Positions 9,320 through 17,766 of a stretch of DNA of 54,148 nucleotides are shown here, one piece after another. The notes under the pieces were generated by a model. It did not search any database. It was not told the DNA's origin and was given only the letters and a program-made list of their open reading frames with translations. Position 1 is the first letter of the stretch. Every line of letters starts with the position of its first letter. A program made the translations under genes and the position numbers. The stretch is from SIAJ01 sp036266155 (GTDB lineage: Bacteria; Planctomycetota; Planctomycetia; Gemmatales; Gemmataceae): contig DATANR010000506.1 of NCBI GenBank assembly GCA_036266155.1, positions 1-54,148 of the forward strand. Reading direction: 5' to 3'.

Positions 9320-10093
9320 ATGCACGATCAAATTCTGGTAACGGGCTCGGCTGGGCGTATTGGACAAGCAGCGGTGCGTGGCCTCACGGGAGCCGGCTTC
9401 GACGTGGTCGGCTTCGACCTTCGTCCGACGCCAGGCCTTCCGGTCGACCGCTCGATTGTCGGTACACTGGGCGATGCCGATCTCATCCGCAAGGCGGCAG
9501 CGGGCGCCCGCTGTGCCATCCACCTTGCGGCAACGCCCGACGACGCTCGGTTCCCGCGTGGCCCAGCACCGGACGACGGCGACAACTTCCTGTCGGAACT
9601 GGTGCCGAACAACATTGTCGGCTCGTACCACGTGATGGAGGCGGTTCGCAAGGAAGGTGTATCACGAGTGATTCTCGCCAGCACGGGGCAGGTCGTCGAC
9701 AACTATGTGCGGACCGGCCGCGTGCCGGTGACCGGAGACTTGCCGCTCGAGCCGCGCTATCTCTATGCATGCACGAAGGTGTTTCTAGAAGCGCTCGGCC
9801 AAGTTTACGCTCGGCAACACGGCATGCAAGTGTTGGCCGTGCGACTTGGTTGGTGTCCGCGACCGGGACAGGAGGAAGAGTTTCGACAGAGCGACCTCGG
9901 TCCGGACGTTTACTTGAGCGCAAATGATGCCGGCCGGTTTTTCGTCGCGGCCGTGAATGCCATGGAACTGCCGCCGTTCGCGATCGCCTACTGCACGAGC
10001 CGACCCGTACGCCGCGTGCTACACGACCTGACGTCCACGACACGTCTCATTGGATATGAGCCGCAGGATCAGTGGACGGAGTCATCACCGTGA
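9320..10093 (+). CDS. NAD-dependent epimerase/dehydratase, uronate-dehydrogenase-like
   Basis: A 257-residue extended-SDR protein. The Rossmann motif GSAGRIG is at 9-15, AIHLAATPDD is at 66-75, the catalytic Ser/Thr is in ILASTGQV (118-125) and Y149ACTK153 follows. The short length and the block QVYARQHGMQVLAVRLGWCPR recall uronate dehydrogenase (Udh), which oxidises galacturonate or glucuronate to the aldarolactone, better than UDP-sugar epimerases of about 320 residues. The uronate genes at 167-2242 make that reading attractive, but substrate cannot be fixed from sequence. I used the ATG at 9320 because the upstream in-frame extension is Arg-rich and unlike the family. It overlaps the convergent Gfo/Idh/MocA gene by 47 bp. 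Confidence 0.75.
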   Translation: MHDQILVTGSAGRIGQAAVRGLTGAGFDVVGFDLRPTPGLPVDRSIVGTLGDADLIRKAAAGARCAIHLAATPDDARFPRGPAPDDGDNFLSELVPNNIVGSYHVMEAVRKEGVSRVILASTGQVVDNYVRTGRVPVTGDLPLEPRYLYACTKVFLEALGQVYARQHGMQVLAVRLGWCPRPGQEEEFRQSDLGPDVYLSANDAGRFFVAAVNAMELPPFAIAYCTSRPVRRVLHDLTSTTRLIGYEPQDQWTESSP

Positions 10094-11402
10094 CGTGCTC
10101 CTCAACTTGCCGACGCTGGCGTGCCCACGATACCGCATGCGTTGTCATGTGGTATTTGGCCAGCAAGTTTGATTGATGTGTCGCTGGAATCTTCGATCGA
10201 TCTTGAAACGCGGCAACAAACTCGGCCAACACGTGCGCGAAATGTGACTCGTGACCAGTGCGCTCACTCGCCGGGATCCGGATGTGGATTCGGTCGCCCA
10301 AGTCGTTTGCTTCAAATCCCGGAATAATTGCCGACCATTGTCGGCATGCGTTTTTGATTGCTGCAAGGACACCAGGCTTTTCCTTCGTCGGGATCACCAG
10401 CAACTGGGGCCCGCTTCCTAAACCGGCCTCATGTTGAATCGCGATGGTCGACCGCGTGCCGCGTGCGCTGGCACGATGAGTGTCGCCATCCGGACTGTTG
10501 GCACGCACGCCCCAACGGGTCACGAGTCGGAAAATGCGATCGCGGATGCGGACCGTCGCCGAGTTGTTCCCCCAGTAGGTCAATGAGTGACCGTCGCGAA
10601 GATGCGCCAGTTCCGGCGGCACATCGGGCAGACCGGTGATCTGTCGGAACTCGTCCACGCCGACCGCTGTCGGCCAGCGCTCAGCGGCAACGATCTCAAT
10701 GTCGGCAAGCGCAATCGCCTCGTCGGGAAACTGCAGCCAGATCGCGAGATCGGCGAGATGGGTGCCGACGTCGGTCAAGGCTTCACCAGCGATGGCCGGA
10801 TCGAACCACCACGCCGGCCGACGCAACGGGACACCAGCGACGTGCTTGCTCAAATAGTGAACGCTCTCCAGTTCCAAGCCCGGTTCGTCTGCTGTTCCCG
10901 GCAGCGCGGTGCCAAACACGTCGACGTTATGCATCAGCTCGCGCTGGAGCCGGTTCGTGATTTCAAACCGCTCCGTCATGATGTCCCACGCAAAGACACC
11001 GTTCCGCTCGGCTTCGACGAACATGCTTTCGACCTTCGGAAAATCCGCAGCGTCGACAATCCAAGGTTTGTCGGCTAGCACGCAGTATCCGGCGGAGACG
11101 GCCGCCAGGATCAGGTCGATCTTCGGCCGATTGCGGCCGGCGATCACGACCGTGTTGCCTGGCCGTTCCGCTCGGAAACGCTCGAACCAATCGTCGCCCG
11201 CATGGACTGTGGTAGTCCAGTTCGTTGGCCGCACATCGCGCGCGTTGAAGCGTGCAATGCGATCGAGATGGGCGATCAAGTCGAAGTCGAGTGGGCCGTA
11301 AACATGCGTCCGTGAATCGACACTGGGCAGGGCTTCTTTCTGAACGAGCGCCGCATGGAAGTGGCCGGGCGCCAGTGTGCACAAACGGACGGGTTCGGGC
11401 AT
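10047..11402 (-). CDS. Gfo/Idh/MocA-family oxidoreductase with putative oxidoreductase C-terminal domain
   Basis: A 451-residue NAD(P)-dependent sugar-type oxidoreductase. The N-terminal half has the Rossmann region ending in the family-type KPW block, ADKPWIVDAADFPKV (about 110-124). The middle contains the HYLSKHVAGVPLRRPAWWFD and ALTDVGTHLADLAIWL segment, where the latter DxxxHxxD is the conserved catalytic/substrate-binding area of the family. The C-terminal half matches the putative oxidoreductase C-terminal extension known from planctomycetes and Bacteroidetes. There is no signal peptide. The ATG at 11402 lacks an obvious Shine-Dalgarno. Its 3' end overlaps the uronate-dehydrogenase-like gene. 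Substrate unknown, probably a sugar or sugar acid. Confidence 0.85.
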   Translation of the reverse strand: MPEPVRLCTLAPGHFHAALVQKEALPSVDSRTHVYGPLDFDLIAHLDRIARFNARDVRPTNWTTTVHAGDDWFERFRAERPGNTVVIAGRNRPKIDLILAAVSAGYCVLADKPWIVDAADFPKVESMFVEAERNGVFAWDIMTERFEITNRLQRELMHNVDVFGTALPGTADEPGLELESVHYLSKHVAGVPLRRPAWWFDPAIAGEALTDVGTHLADLAIWLQFPDEAIALADIEIVAAERWPTAVGVDEFRQITGLPDVPPELAHLRDGHSLTYWGNNSATVRIRDRIFRLVTRWGVRANSPDGDTHRASARGTRSTIAIQHEAGLGSGPQLLVIPTKEKPGVLAAIKNACRQWSAIIPGFEANDLGDRIHIRIPASERTGHESHFAHVLAEFVAAFQDRSKIPATHQSNLLAKYHMTTHAVSWARQRRQVEEHVTVMTPSTDPAAHIQ

Positions 11403-11443
11403 GGTTCAACTCACGCCAATCGCGATGGCCGGCAATCTATCGA

Positions 11444-13285
11444 TCACTCGACGAACTCGACCTCTTCCTCAACTCCCGGCTCGACCGCTCCACTCGTGAT
11501 TCGGTCCCAAAAATGATCGAGCGTGTCCTTTGTATTCTTGGGCAGATTACCGCTGGCATACACCATGCGCGCGACCAGCAACGACAACTTGCGGGAATCT
11601 TCACGCAGCCAGGCGAAATCCTCACCAAGGCGCTGTGCGAACTCGATCGCCGTCTCGTCGTCGCGCCGCTCGCGGTCGCGATCGCTCGCCCATGCTTCGA
11701 GGGCTTCGAAGCTGTAGCGGACCAGATCGTCGGGTGAGCGCCCGTCGGCCGTGCCGTCCGCGAAAGGGTTGGAGAAGGCGGTAAACGGCACATGCATATC
11801 GACTTCTTCGACTTTGGTCTCGGCTCGAACTTGTGTCTCTTTCGGTTCGCGGCCGCCGAATAGTCCCTTGAGCCAAGCATCGATGGCCGCGAGCAGATTC
11901 TTGGCCCACGGCATGAAATTCGACAGGAATTGCAGGCCGTTGCGGAACACGAAGAAGACCACGACGATCGCCAACACCGCGAACACGATCCACTTGAGCA
12001 CGTTGGCAATCTTGGAGAAGGCATTGCCGACCGACGAGTTTTGTAAGCGATCGGCCGCGTTCGACCCGCTCTTGTTGGCCTGCTTCTGCGACCCGCTCGC
12101 CTGCCTACCGCTCTCTTTACCATCCTGGCTCTTCTCACCTTTGGATGGATCGCCCTTCTCGCCGTTCTTGTTGCCGTCCGACTTTTCGCCGCCGCCGCCA
12201 TCCTTGCCGTCCTTTTCGCCGCTGCCTTTCTTGGCGTCGCCGTCCTTCCCCTTGGCGCCGGGTTCGCCGCCCTTGCCGGTGGCTTCGCCGTCGCCTTTGG
12301 TCGCCTGCTCGCCGGTCCGGCCGCTGCCTTTGCCGCCGCTGTCGGAGTTGACCGCGTAGTCGGAGGCGTTGCGATCCTTGGTCAACGCCCGCATCGGGTT
12401 CCACGGCGGCGATTCCGAGTACGGCCGCGGCAGCAGCGCCCCCACGAGGATGAACGCCAGGATCAGCACAGCGCCCAGCCCCATCCAAGTGGCCGTCATC
12501 GTGCCCGGCATCTTGAGTTTGCGCTGACGCAGGTATCGGCGCAAGCCCAGGAAACTCGTTGTCAGCAGCAGGCCGAGGCCGCTGCCGACGTAGGCCGCGG
12601 CCAGCCAAAAAGTGTACGCGCGCCGGCCGGAATCGTCGGCGGGAATCAGTGTCTGTCCGAGCCCGAAGATCGGCAGGGCCGCGAGCGAGAAATAGACGAC
12701 CGTCAGCCCCGGCGTATGCGGCTTCTTCGAGCGTGACTTCTGCCATTGATCGAAGCGCCTATACCATCCTTGCATGCCCGCGGGATAACGCCGCTCGTCT
12801 TCTTGAATGTCCTCGACGACATCCGGCCGAATGCCCGGTCGCTTCTCCCACCCGGCCGCGGCCAGCAATCCTTTGCCCGACCCCGGTCGATTCTCGTCGA
12901 TGAATGTGCAATCCCAACAGAGCCGATTGCTCGACCACCAGACGACGCCGATCAGGATGGCGTTGATCAAATCCTTTAGCGGCGTCATCGGGCTGTCTTC
13001 GGGATAATCGACCCAGACGCGCAGAGCAATGAAGGTGACGAGCGCGAGAAATCCGCCATAAAGCCAGGCCCGGGTGCGATCGACCGTGACGGCTACCCGC
13101 CCAACGAGCACGGCCCCCACGACGAAGAAGAACAGCGTGTATTGCAGACGGCCTTGGTACTGGCCCGCGTAAAAGACCTCGGCGAGGAAGAAAACGAGAC
13201 TGCCGACCAGGCTCATGATGAGCACCGGGCTGAGCGCCATGACGATGACGTCGGCGGCGGTCGGCGGCTCGCGTTTAATGGCCAT
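11444..13285 (-). CDS. Polytopic membrane protein with low-complexity linker and DUF4129-like C-terminus
   Basis: A 613-residue protein. The N-terminal half holds several membrane helices (roughly 16-38, 47-65, 71-90, 108-120, 195-210, 225-245, 262-285). Next comes a Gly/Lys/Asp/Ser-rich stretch of about 100 residues (320-420) with repeated GKDG/GEKS-like units, a further membrane helix (about 434-452), and a soluble C-terminus with SPDDLVRYSFEALEAWA and FAWLREDSRKLSLLVARMVYAS, which resembles DUF4129. DUF4129 often ends transglutaminase-like membrane proteins of MoxR/DUF58 clusters, but no MoxR, DUF58 or transglutaminase gene is nearby. The linker is probably flexible and highly charged. It is followed after 3 bp of spacer by a secreted hydrolase gene read the other way round in order, so the hydrolase precedes... 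on the minus strand this gene is transcribed first only if its own promoter lies upstream of 13285; the hydrolase at 13289-14041 lies upstream and may be co-transcribed. Confidence 0.8.
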   Translation of the reverse strand: MAIKREPPTAADVIVMALSPVLIMSLVGSLVFFLAEVFYAGQYQGRLQYTLFFFVVGAVLVGRVAVTVDRTRAWLYGGFLALVTFIALRVWVDYPEDSPMTPLKDLINAILIGVVWWSSNRLCWDCTFIDENRPGSGKGLLAAAGWEKRPGIRPDVVEDIQEDERRYPAGMQGWYRRFDQWQKSRSKKPHTPGLTVVYFSLAALPIFGLGQTLIPADDSGRRAYTFWLAAAYVGSGLGLLLTTSFLGLRRYLRQRKLKMPGTMTATWMGLGAVLILAFILVGALLPRPYSESPPWNPMRALTKDRNASDYAVNSDSGGKGSGRTGEQATKGDGEATGKGGEPGAKGKDGDAKKGSGEKDGKDGGGGEKSDGNKNGEKGDPSKGEKSQDGKESGRQASGSQKQANKSGSNAADRLQNSSVGNAFSKIANVLKWIVFAVLAIVVVFFVFRNGLQFLSNFMPWAKNLLAAIDAWLKGLFGGREPKETQVRAETKVEEVDMHVPFTAFSNPFADGTADGRSPDDLVRYSFEALEAWASDRDRERRDDETAIEFAQRLGEDFAWLREDSRKLSLLVARMVYASGNLPKNTKDTLDHFWDRITSGAVEPGVEEEVEFVE

Positions 13286-13288
13286 CGT

Positions 13289-14041
13289 TCACTTCTTCCG
13301 CGCGTTCTTCTCCAACCACTCGATTCCCGTCTGCACGTTGCCAAAGACGTCGCCGTGCCAGCCATGGCCGCCGTCGTACTTCACCAGCGTCGTCTTGGCA
13401 CCGGCATCCTTCAATTCCTTCGCGGCCGACTCGGCCATATCAAACGGGCAAATCGAGTCGTCCAGTGAATGGTACACGTAATACGCGTGGTCCTTCGCCC
13501 GCTTCAATTCCGGAAGGAGGTCCGGTTTGAACACCGACATGGCGACGAACGATCCGGCCACGATCGGCTTTTCTTGCAGCGAACAGACATAGGCGGCCGG
13601 CCCGCTCGACGACCAACTCAGCGTGAATGTGCGGGCCGGATTGAGCGTGTACTTCTTGCCGACGTCAGCGATGACTGCGGCGACGAACTCCTCCGTCGTG
13701 AACTTCATCTTCTCAACCTTGAGCGTCGCGGTGGGCCAGACAATTTCTTGATCTTCGGTCCACTTCACCGCCACGGGTTGAACGGCCAGATAGCCCTCCG
13801 GCAGCGCGTTTTTGAAGAGTCGCTTCACGAACGGATGAAACCCCGCACTACCGTCACCGCCGGGCATGATGACGACGAGACCGAAGCCGTCCTTCGGCGC
13901 CTTGCGATCTTTGGCGGCGCCGATGAGGTAATACTCCTTCTTGTCATCACCGCCGGCTTTGAGTTTCTCGGAAGGAACTTCGTCGTCGGCCCGCATTGCG
14001 GCGACGCCAAGCATTACGATCGCGATAGCAATTCTGCCCAT
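13289..14041 (-). CDS. Secreted alpha/beta-hydrolase-fold protein
   Basis: A 250-residue protein with a short signal peptide (MGRIAIAIVMLGVAAMRA). A beta-strand/oxyanion block GFGLVVIMPGGDGS is followed by a nucleophile region FTLSWSSSGPAAYVC, where the usual GxSxG reads WSSSGP, an acidic site in YYVYHSLDDSICPF, and the His in YDGGHGWHGD. This is the layout of planctomycete phospholipase/carboxylesterase or polyhydroxybutyrate-depolymerase-like proteins. The start at 14041 is backed by GGAG 7 nt upstream. An in-frame upstream extension is Arg-rich and unlikely. The gene ends 3 bp before the DUF4129-type gene, so the two are probably one transcript. Substrate unknown. Confidence 0.78.
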   Translation of the reverse strand: MGRIAIAIVMLGVAAMRADDEVPSEKLKAGGDDKKEYYLIGAAKDRKAPKDGFGLVVIMPGGDGSAGFHPFVKRLFKNALPEGYLAVQPVAVKWTEDQEIVWPTATLKVEKMKFTTEEFVAAVIADVGKKYTLNPARTFTLSWSSSGPAAYVCSLQEKPIVAGSFVAMSVFKPDLLPELKRAKDHAYYVYHSLDDSICPFDMAESAAKELKDAGAKTTLVKYDGGHGWHGDVFGNVQTGIEWLEKNARKK

Positions 14042-14111
14042 CGTGAATCTCCGCGGGACAGGGCCAGTATACCGGCCGTTCGTAGAATCCACCCCTCCCG
14101 GAACGTGCCGT

Positions 14112-14762
14112 ATGAAGCCGACCGCTGTCGTCCGTCGCCGGGCTGCCAAGGTACTGGCGGCTCTCGCCGAGTTGTACCTGGACGCCCATTGCGCTCTAAA
14201 TTACGAGACGCCGCTCCAGTTGCTCATTGCAACGATCCTGTCAGCCCAGTGCACCGACGTTCGCGTCAATCTTGTGACGCCGGCGCTGTTCAAGCGCTAC
14301 CCATCGGTTCGCGACTTTGCGGAGGCCAAGCCGGCCGAGCTGGAAAAGCTCATTGCCTCGACGGGGTTTTTCCGCAACAAGGCAAAGAACATCATCGCCT
14401 GTTGCCAGGCCATTCTCGATCGTCATGGCGGCGAAGTACCTGGCACGCTTGACGAGTTGGTCCATTTGCCTGGCGTCGGCCGCAAGACCGCAAATGTGGT
14501 GCTCGGCAACGCATTCGGCGTACCGGGGATCACGGTCGACACACATGTCGGTCGGCTCAGTCGTCGCTGGGCGTTTACGCTGCATGACGACCCCGTGAAG
14601 GTGGAAAGCGACCTGATGGCCATTGTTCCGGAAGCGGAATGGACGATGTTTTCGCATCGCACGATCTTTCACGGGCGGCAGGTTTGTTTCGCAAGGAAAC
14701 CGAATTGTGCGGGTTGCGTTATGGATGCCTTTTGTCCAAAAGTGGGCGTGGCCAACAAGTAG
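14112..14762 (+). CDS. nth: Endonuclease III (DNA glycosylase/AP lyase)
   Basis: A 216-residue base-excision-repair enzyme that removes oxidised pyrimidines and nicks at the abasic site. The helix-hairpin-helix LPGVGRKTANVVLGNAFG holds the catalytic Lys (GRKTA), and the catalytic Asp is in VDTHVGRL. The C-terminal [4Fe-4S] loop is complete, C-x6-C-x2-C-x5-C in CFARKPNCAGCVMDAFC. Length fits the family. The ATG at 14112 matches the usual N-terminus. It is divergent from the hydrolase at 14041 with about 70 bp between, and no operon partner is evident. Confidence 0.95.
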   Translation: MKPTAVVRRRAAKVLAALAELYLDAHCALNYETPLQLLIATILSAQCTDVRVNLVTPALFKRYPSVRDFAEAKPAELEKLIASTGFFRNKAKNIIACCQAILDRHGGEVPGTLDELVHLPGVGRKTANVVLGNAFGVPGITVDTHVGRLSRRWAFTLHDDPVKVESDLMAIVPEAEWTMFSHRTIFHGRQVCFARKPNCAGCVMDAFCPKVGVANK

Positions 14763-14782
14763 GACAGGTTTCCGACCTGTCC
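14762..14782. repeat. Short palindrome, GGACAGGT ... ACCTGTCC
   Basis: A perfect 8-bp inverted repeat with a 5-nt loop right after the nth stop codon. A very similar sequence (GGACAGGTTTCCAACC) lies at 29131-29146 and a related one at 29097-29117, so it belongs to a dispersed intergenic family. No T-run follows, so it is a poor intrinsic terminator. The rest of the gap (14783-15029) shows no gene, and no Mn-type riboswitch was recognised before terC. Confidence 0.5.
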
Positions 14783-15029
14783 CATTGAAGTGAGATTCGT
14801 CCTTCGCATGCGGCTAAAAAGACCGACCAATCGCGCAAATGGAGTGCGAGACGACCATACTCAAGTTGCGTGCTTCGTTGCATTCATTGCAGAAAAACCC
14901 GTGGAAACGAATTAGGGTGTGTGTGTCATGAAAGCAATCAATTCGCCGCGGCCATGATCGCCGTGGCATCTACCATCCCGATATTCGTACACCGAAGTTA
15001 CCGCTATTGCGCACCCTCCGAGATCGTTC

Positions 15030-16178
15030 ATGTCGCTGCGTGCATTATCGATTGGCGTCTGTCTGCTCCTGGCCGTCCTGGCGATCGCGGCCGGCGATCC
15101 GACCGTCCCGCATCCCGATGTTCACGTCGACACCGTCGACGGCCGCTCGATTGATGGGCAACTGCTCACCAATCCGATCCGCCTCGAAAACGAGTTCGGC
15201 ACGGTGGACGTCAAGTCTGAGCAGATTCGGCGCATCACCTTTCGGGCGAAGGACGCGGAGGACGGGCACGACGTGATTGAACTGGCCGACAAGAGCCACG
15301 TGCAGGGGCGGTTGCTGACCCAGCGCTTCGAGATCGACACGGGACGCGGCATTGAGGCATTGACGCCGGGCGCCATCCGCGAGATCAAGGCCGTCGTGCA
15401 TCCGCCGGTAGGACTGCTGGCCGTCATCGTCGGCTTGCTGACGCTCGCGGCGATGGAGATCGTGCTCGGCATCGACAACATCATCTTCCTCGCCATCGTC
15501 GCGGGTCGCTTGCCGGAAGCGCAACAGCCGCGGGCACGTCGGCTCGGGCTGATCGCCGCCCTGGGCACGCGCATCCTGCTGCTCTGTTCGCTGTCGTTCT
15601 TGCTCAGCTTGACGAAGCCACTGTTCACTCTTCCGGAACTGCCGCTCTTGCACAACGTCGATGCACGCGACATCTCTTTACGCGATCTGATCCTTCTGGC
15701 CGGTGGGCTCTTTCTGATCGGCAAGAGCGTGCGTGAGATTCACGAGAAGCTGGAAGCCGCCAAGGATGCGGAGGGAGATACGCCTCGGAAGGGCAAGCAG
15801 GTCACGTTTGCCAGCGTCTTGCTGCAGATTGCGATCCTGGACATTGTCTTCTCGCTCGATTCCGTCATCACAGCGATCGGCATGGTCGACGTGGTCTGGG
15901 TCATGATTGTCGCGATGGTCATCGCCATGCTAGTGATGATGGTCTTCGCCGGCACGGTTAGTGAATTCGTCGCCAAGCGGCCGACGATCAAGGTGCTGGC
16001 CCTGGCCTTCCTGATCTTGATTGGCGTGATGCTCGTGGCCGAGGGGTTTGGGCAGCACATCGACAAGGGCTACATCTACTTTGCGATGGCGTTCGCCGTC
16101 GGGATTGAGATGATCAATCTGCGCGTGCGGAGGAAGCATCCACCGAAAGCTCAAGCCGTGGCCGGCCGCGTGCCTTGA
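15030..16178 (+). CDS. TerC-family integral membrane protein with N-terminal secreted domain
   Basis: A 382-residue protein. The C-terminal 250 residues are TerC/Alx-like, with the two acidic signature helices MEIVLGIDNIIFLAIVAGRL (about 146-165) and DIVFSLDSVITAIGMVD, and about seven membrane helices. This family is linked to manganese export and metallation of exported proteins, and to tellurium resistance. Unusually, a signal peptide (1-21) and an extracytoplasmic region (about 22-125) precede it. That region contains two similar beta-type motifs, GRSIDGQLLTNPIRLENEFG and DKSHVQGRLLTQRFEIDTGR, each about 35 residues. The 3' end overlaps the convergent gene at 16151 by 28 bp. Confidence 0.88.
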   Translation: MSLRALSIGVCLLLAVLAIAAGDPTVPHPDVHVDTVDGRSIDGQLLTNPIRLENEFGTVDVKSEQIRRITFRAKDAEDGHDVIELADKSHVQGRLLTQRFEIDTGRGIEALTPGAIREIKAVVHPPVGLLAVIVGLLTLAAMEIVLGIDNIIFLAIVAGRLPEAQQPRARRLGLIAALGTRILLLCSLSFLLSLTKPLFTLPELPLLHNVDARDISLRDLILLAGGLFLIGKSVREIHEKLEAAKDAEGDTPRKGKQVTFASVLLQIAILDIVFSLDSVITAIGMVDVVWVMIVAMVIAMLVMMVFAGTVSEFVAKRPTIKVLALAFLILIGVMLVAEGFGQHIDKGYIYFAMAFAVGIEMINLRVRRKHPPKAQAVAGRVP

Positions 16179-17758
16179 TTGCGGTCGTACCAGTCGCGCA
16201 GGTTGTCGTCGCAACGAACGACGACGCGGCGTGTCAACCAGATGGTCGCCAGCGCCGTCAACAGCGGGCCGAGAAACCAGAGCCAAGTTGGCGGCTCCGT
16301 CAAAGCTGTGTACACGGCACCTGGCGGCACGATCGCGGCGAGCGCCGGCTGACCGGTCCGCATCAGACCGACGGCGATCAACGGCAGCCCGAGGGTGAGC
16401 CCGGCGCCGAGTCCATTCGCCTGCATGCCGTTGCTGAACGCCCCAAAGCCGACGGCGAACGAGAACGACCACAAGAGAATGCCCGCCGCGACCGAGCCGG
16501 CGACTTGCACGGGCGCCGCACGTCCCGAGATCAGGAGTGCCGCCCACAGAATCATCGCCACGAGCATGTAGCCGCGACCACGCCGCCACGCTGCTGACAG
16601 CGACGCGTGCCAATAGTCGCCACCGTTGAGGTTCGTCAGCAGAAGCAGCTCCAAGCGCCGACAGCGATCTTGCACGGTCGAATCCCAGAGCCCGTATTGG
16701 AAAGCCGCCGGCACCGCCGCCAGTACGACCATACCAGTCACCAGCGCCGGTGCGCCGCCCATGCGCTCGAAGATGGCGAAGACCATGCGGCCCATCCAGT
16801 CGGGCCAGTGGTCGCCGGCGACCAGATAAGCCGAGTAGATCAGGCCGAAGCCGCCGGCGAGCCAGATGTTCACGCGGCCGGAATACTCCATCACCCGGCG
16901 GACGGCCCACCAGGAAAGGGGTCGTTCACCGATCCGCTCCGTCAGTTCCGCGCGCGTGCTGTCGATCGGCCGGTAGTGCCGATCGTGGAAATGCCCCTTC
17001 AGCCGGCTGGCACCGCGAGCAAACAAGATCGACGCGAGGCCCAGACCGATGCCGCCCACGAGCACGGCACGCTCTCGCGCCACCACGGGTACGCCAAAGA
17101 TCGGATCGAACCAAAACGCCATCACGGCGAACGGGTTAAAAGTGTGCAGCGCCCTGAAGGCGTCGAACAACGGATCGCTTAACCACGACGGCAGGGCATC
17201 GAGCCACGCCTTCAAATGCTCGCCAGCCAAAACGCCGACGGTCAGGTAGACCAAGATGCTAATGAGGGCCGCAAACTCGCCGAGCCGGCGGATCAGGCGC
17301 GTTTCATAGGTCCAAACAGTGAGCCCAGAACCCGCGACGATTCCCCAGGTCAGAGGCATGACGACAACGACGAAAACATCAGTCGGATTGAGGATTCCCG
17401 CCACCACCAATGGCAACAGAGCCGGCACCCCCGACAGCTGAATGAGTGTCAGACGGCCAAGCCCCACGAGCGCTTCCGCGAAAAACAGGCGTCGCGGTTG
17501 GACAGGCGACGTCAGCAAGAACTCCAGAGCCTGGCTCTTCGGAAGTTGGGTGAGCCGCCACCCAAACAAGACGGCGCCTTCGACGATACCGGCCCCCAAC
17601 ATGCCATAGGCAAACGCCTGCATGACCGAAGGGAAAGGTCGGCTCAGGACGATCGACGAGGCGGCCGCAAGGAATAACAAGTGTGCAACAGCCGCGCGGC
17701 GGAATGCCGTCTGCCGAGCCGGGGCGCGCATGGCCAGGGAGAAGAAGGGAGCCAACAT
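16151..17758 (-). CDS. Polytopic membrane protein, ABC-2-type-permease-like
   Basis: A 535-residue protein with about 12 hydrophobic segments and short loops. The stretch GLGRLTLIQLSGVPALLPLVVAG and the cytoplasmic loop LTQLPKSQALEFLLTSPVQP recall planctomycete ABC-2-type permease components, in which the LLTSPV-type loop is common. A similar pattern, RRLELLLLTNLNGGDYWHAS, occurs in the second half, suggesting two homologous halves. No ATPase gene adjoins it. The nearest neighbour is a Ser/Thr kinase gene ending 8 bp upstream, so the two are probably co-transcribed. Function is unknown; export of an unknown substrate is only an inference. Confidence 0.7.
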   Translation of the reverse strand: MLAPFFSLAMRAPARQTAFRRAAVAHLLFLAAASSIVLSRPFPSVMQAFAYGMLGAGIVEGAVLFGWRLTQLPKSQALEFLLTSPVQPRRLFFAEALVGLGRLTLIQLSGVPALLPLVVAGILNPTDVFVVVVMPLTWGIVAGSGLTVWTYETRLIRRLGEFAALISILVYLTVGVLAGEHLKAWLDALPSWLSDPLFDAFRALHTFNPFAVMAFWFDPIFGVPVVARERAVLVGGIGLGLASILFARGASRLKGHFHDRHYRPIDSTRAELTERIGERPLSWWAVRRVMEYSGRVNIWLAGGFGLIYSAYLVAGDHWPDWMGRMVFAIFERMGGAPALVTGMVVLAAVPAAFQYGLWDSTVQDRCRRLELLLLTNLNGGDYWHASLSAAWRRGRGYMLVAMILWAALLISGRAAPVQVAGSVAAGILLWSFSFAVGFGAFSNGMQANGLGAGLTLGLPLIAVGLMRTGQPALAAIVPPGAVYTALTEPPTWLWFLGPLLTALATIWLTRRVVVRCDDNLRDWYDRNQGTRPATA

Positions 17759-17766
17759 GGGGTCGA

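Noticed and set aside
14763..15029. A Mn-type (yybP-ykoY) riboswitch before terC
   Set aside because: No recognisable conserved core or paired stems were seen; only the TerC link suggested it.
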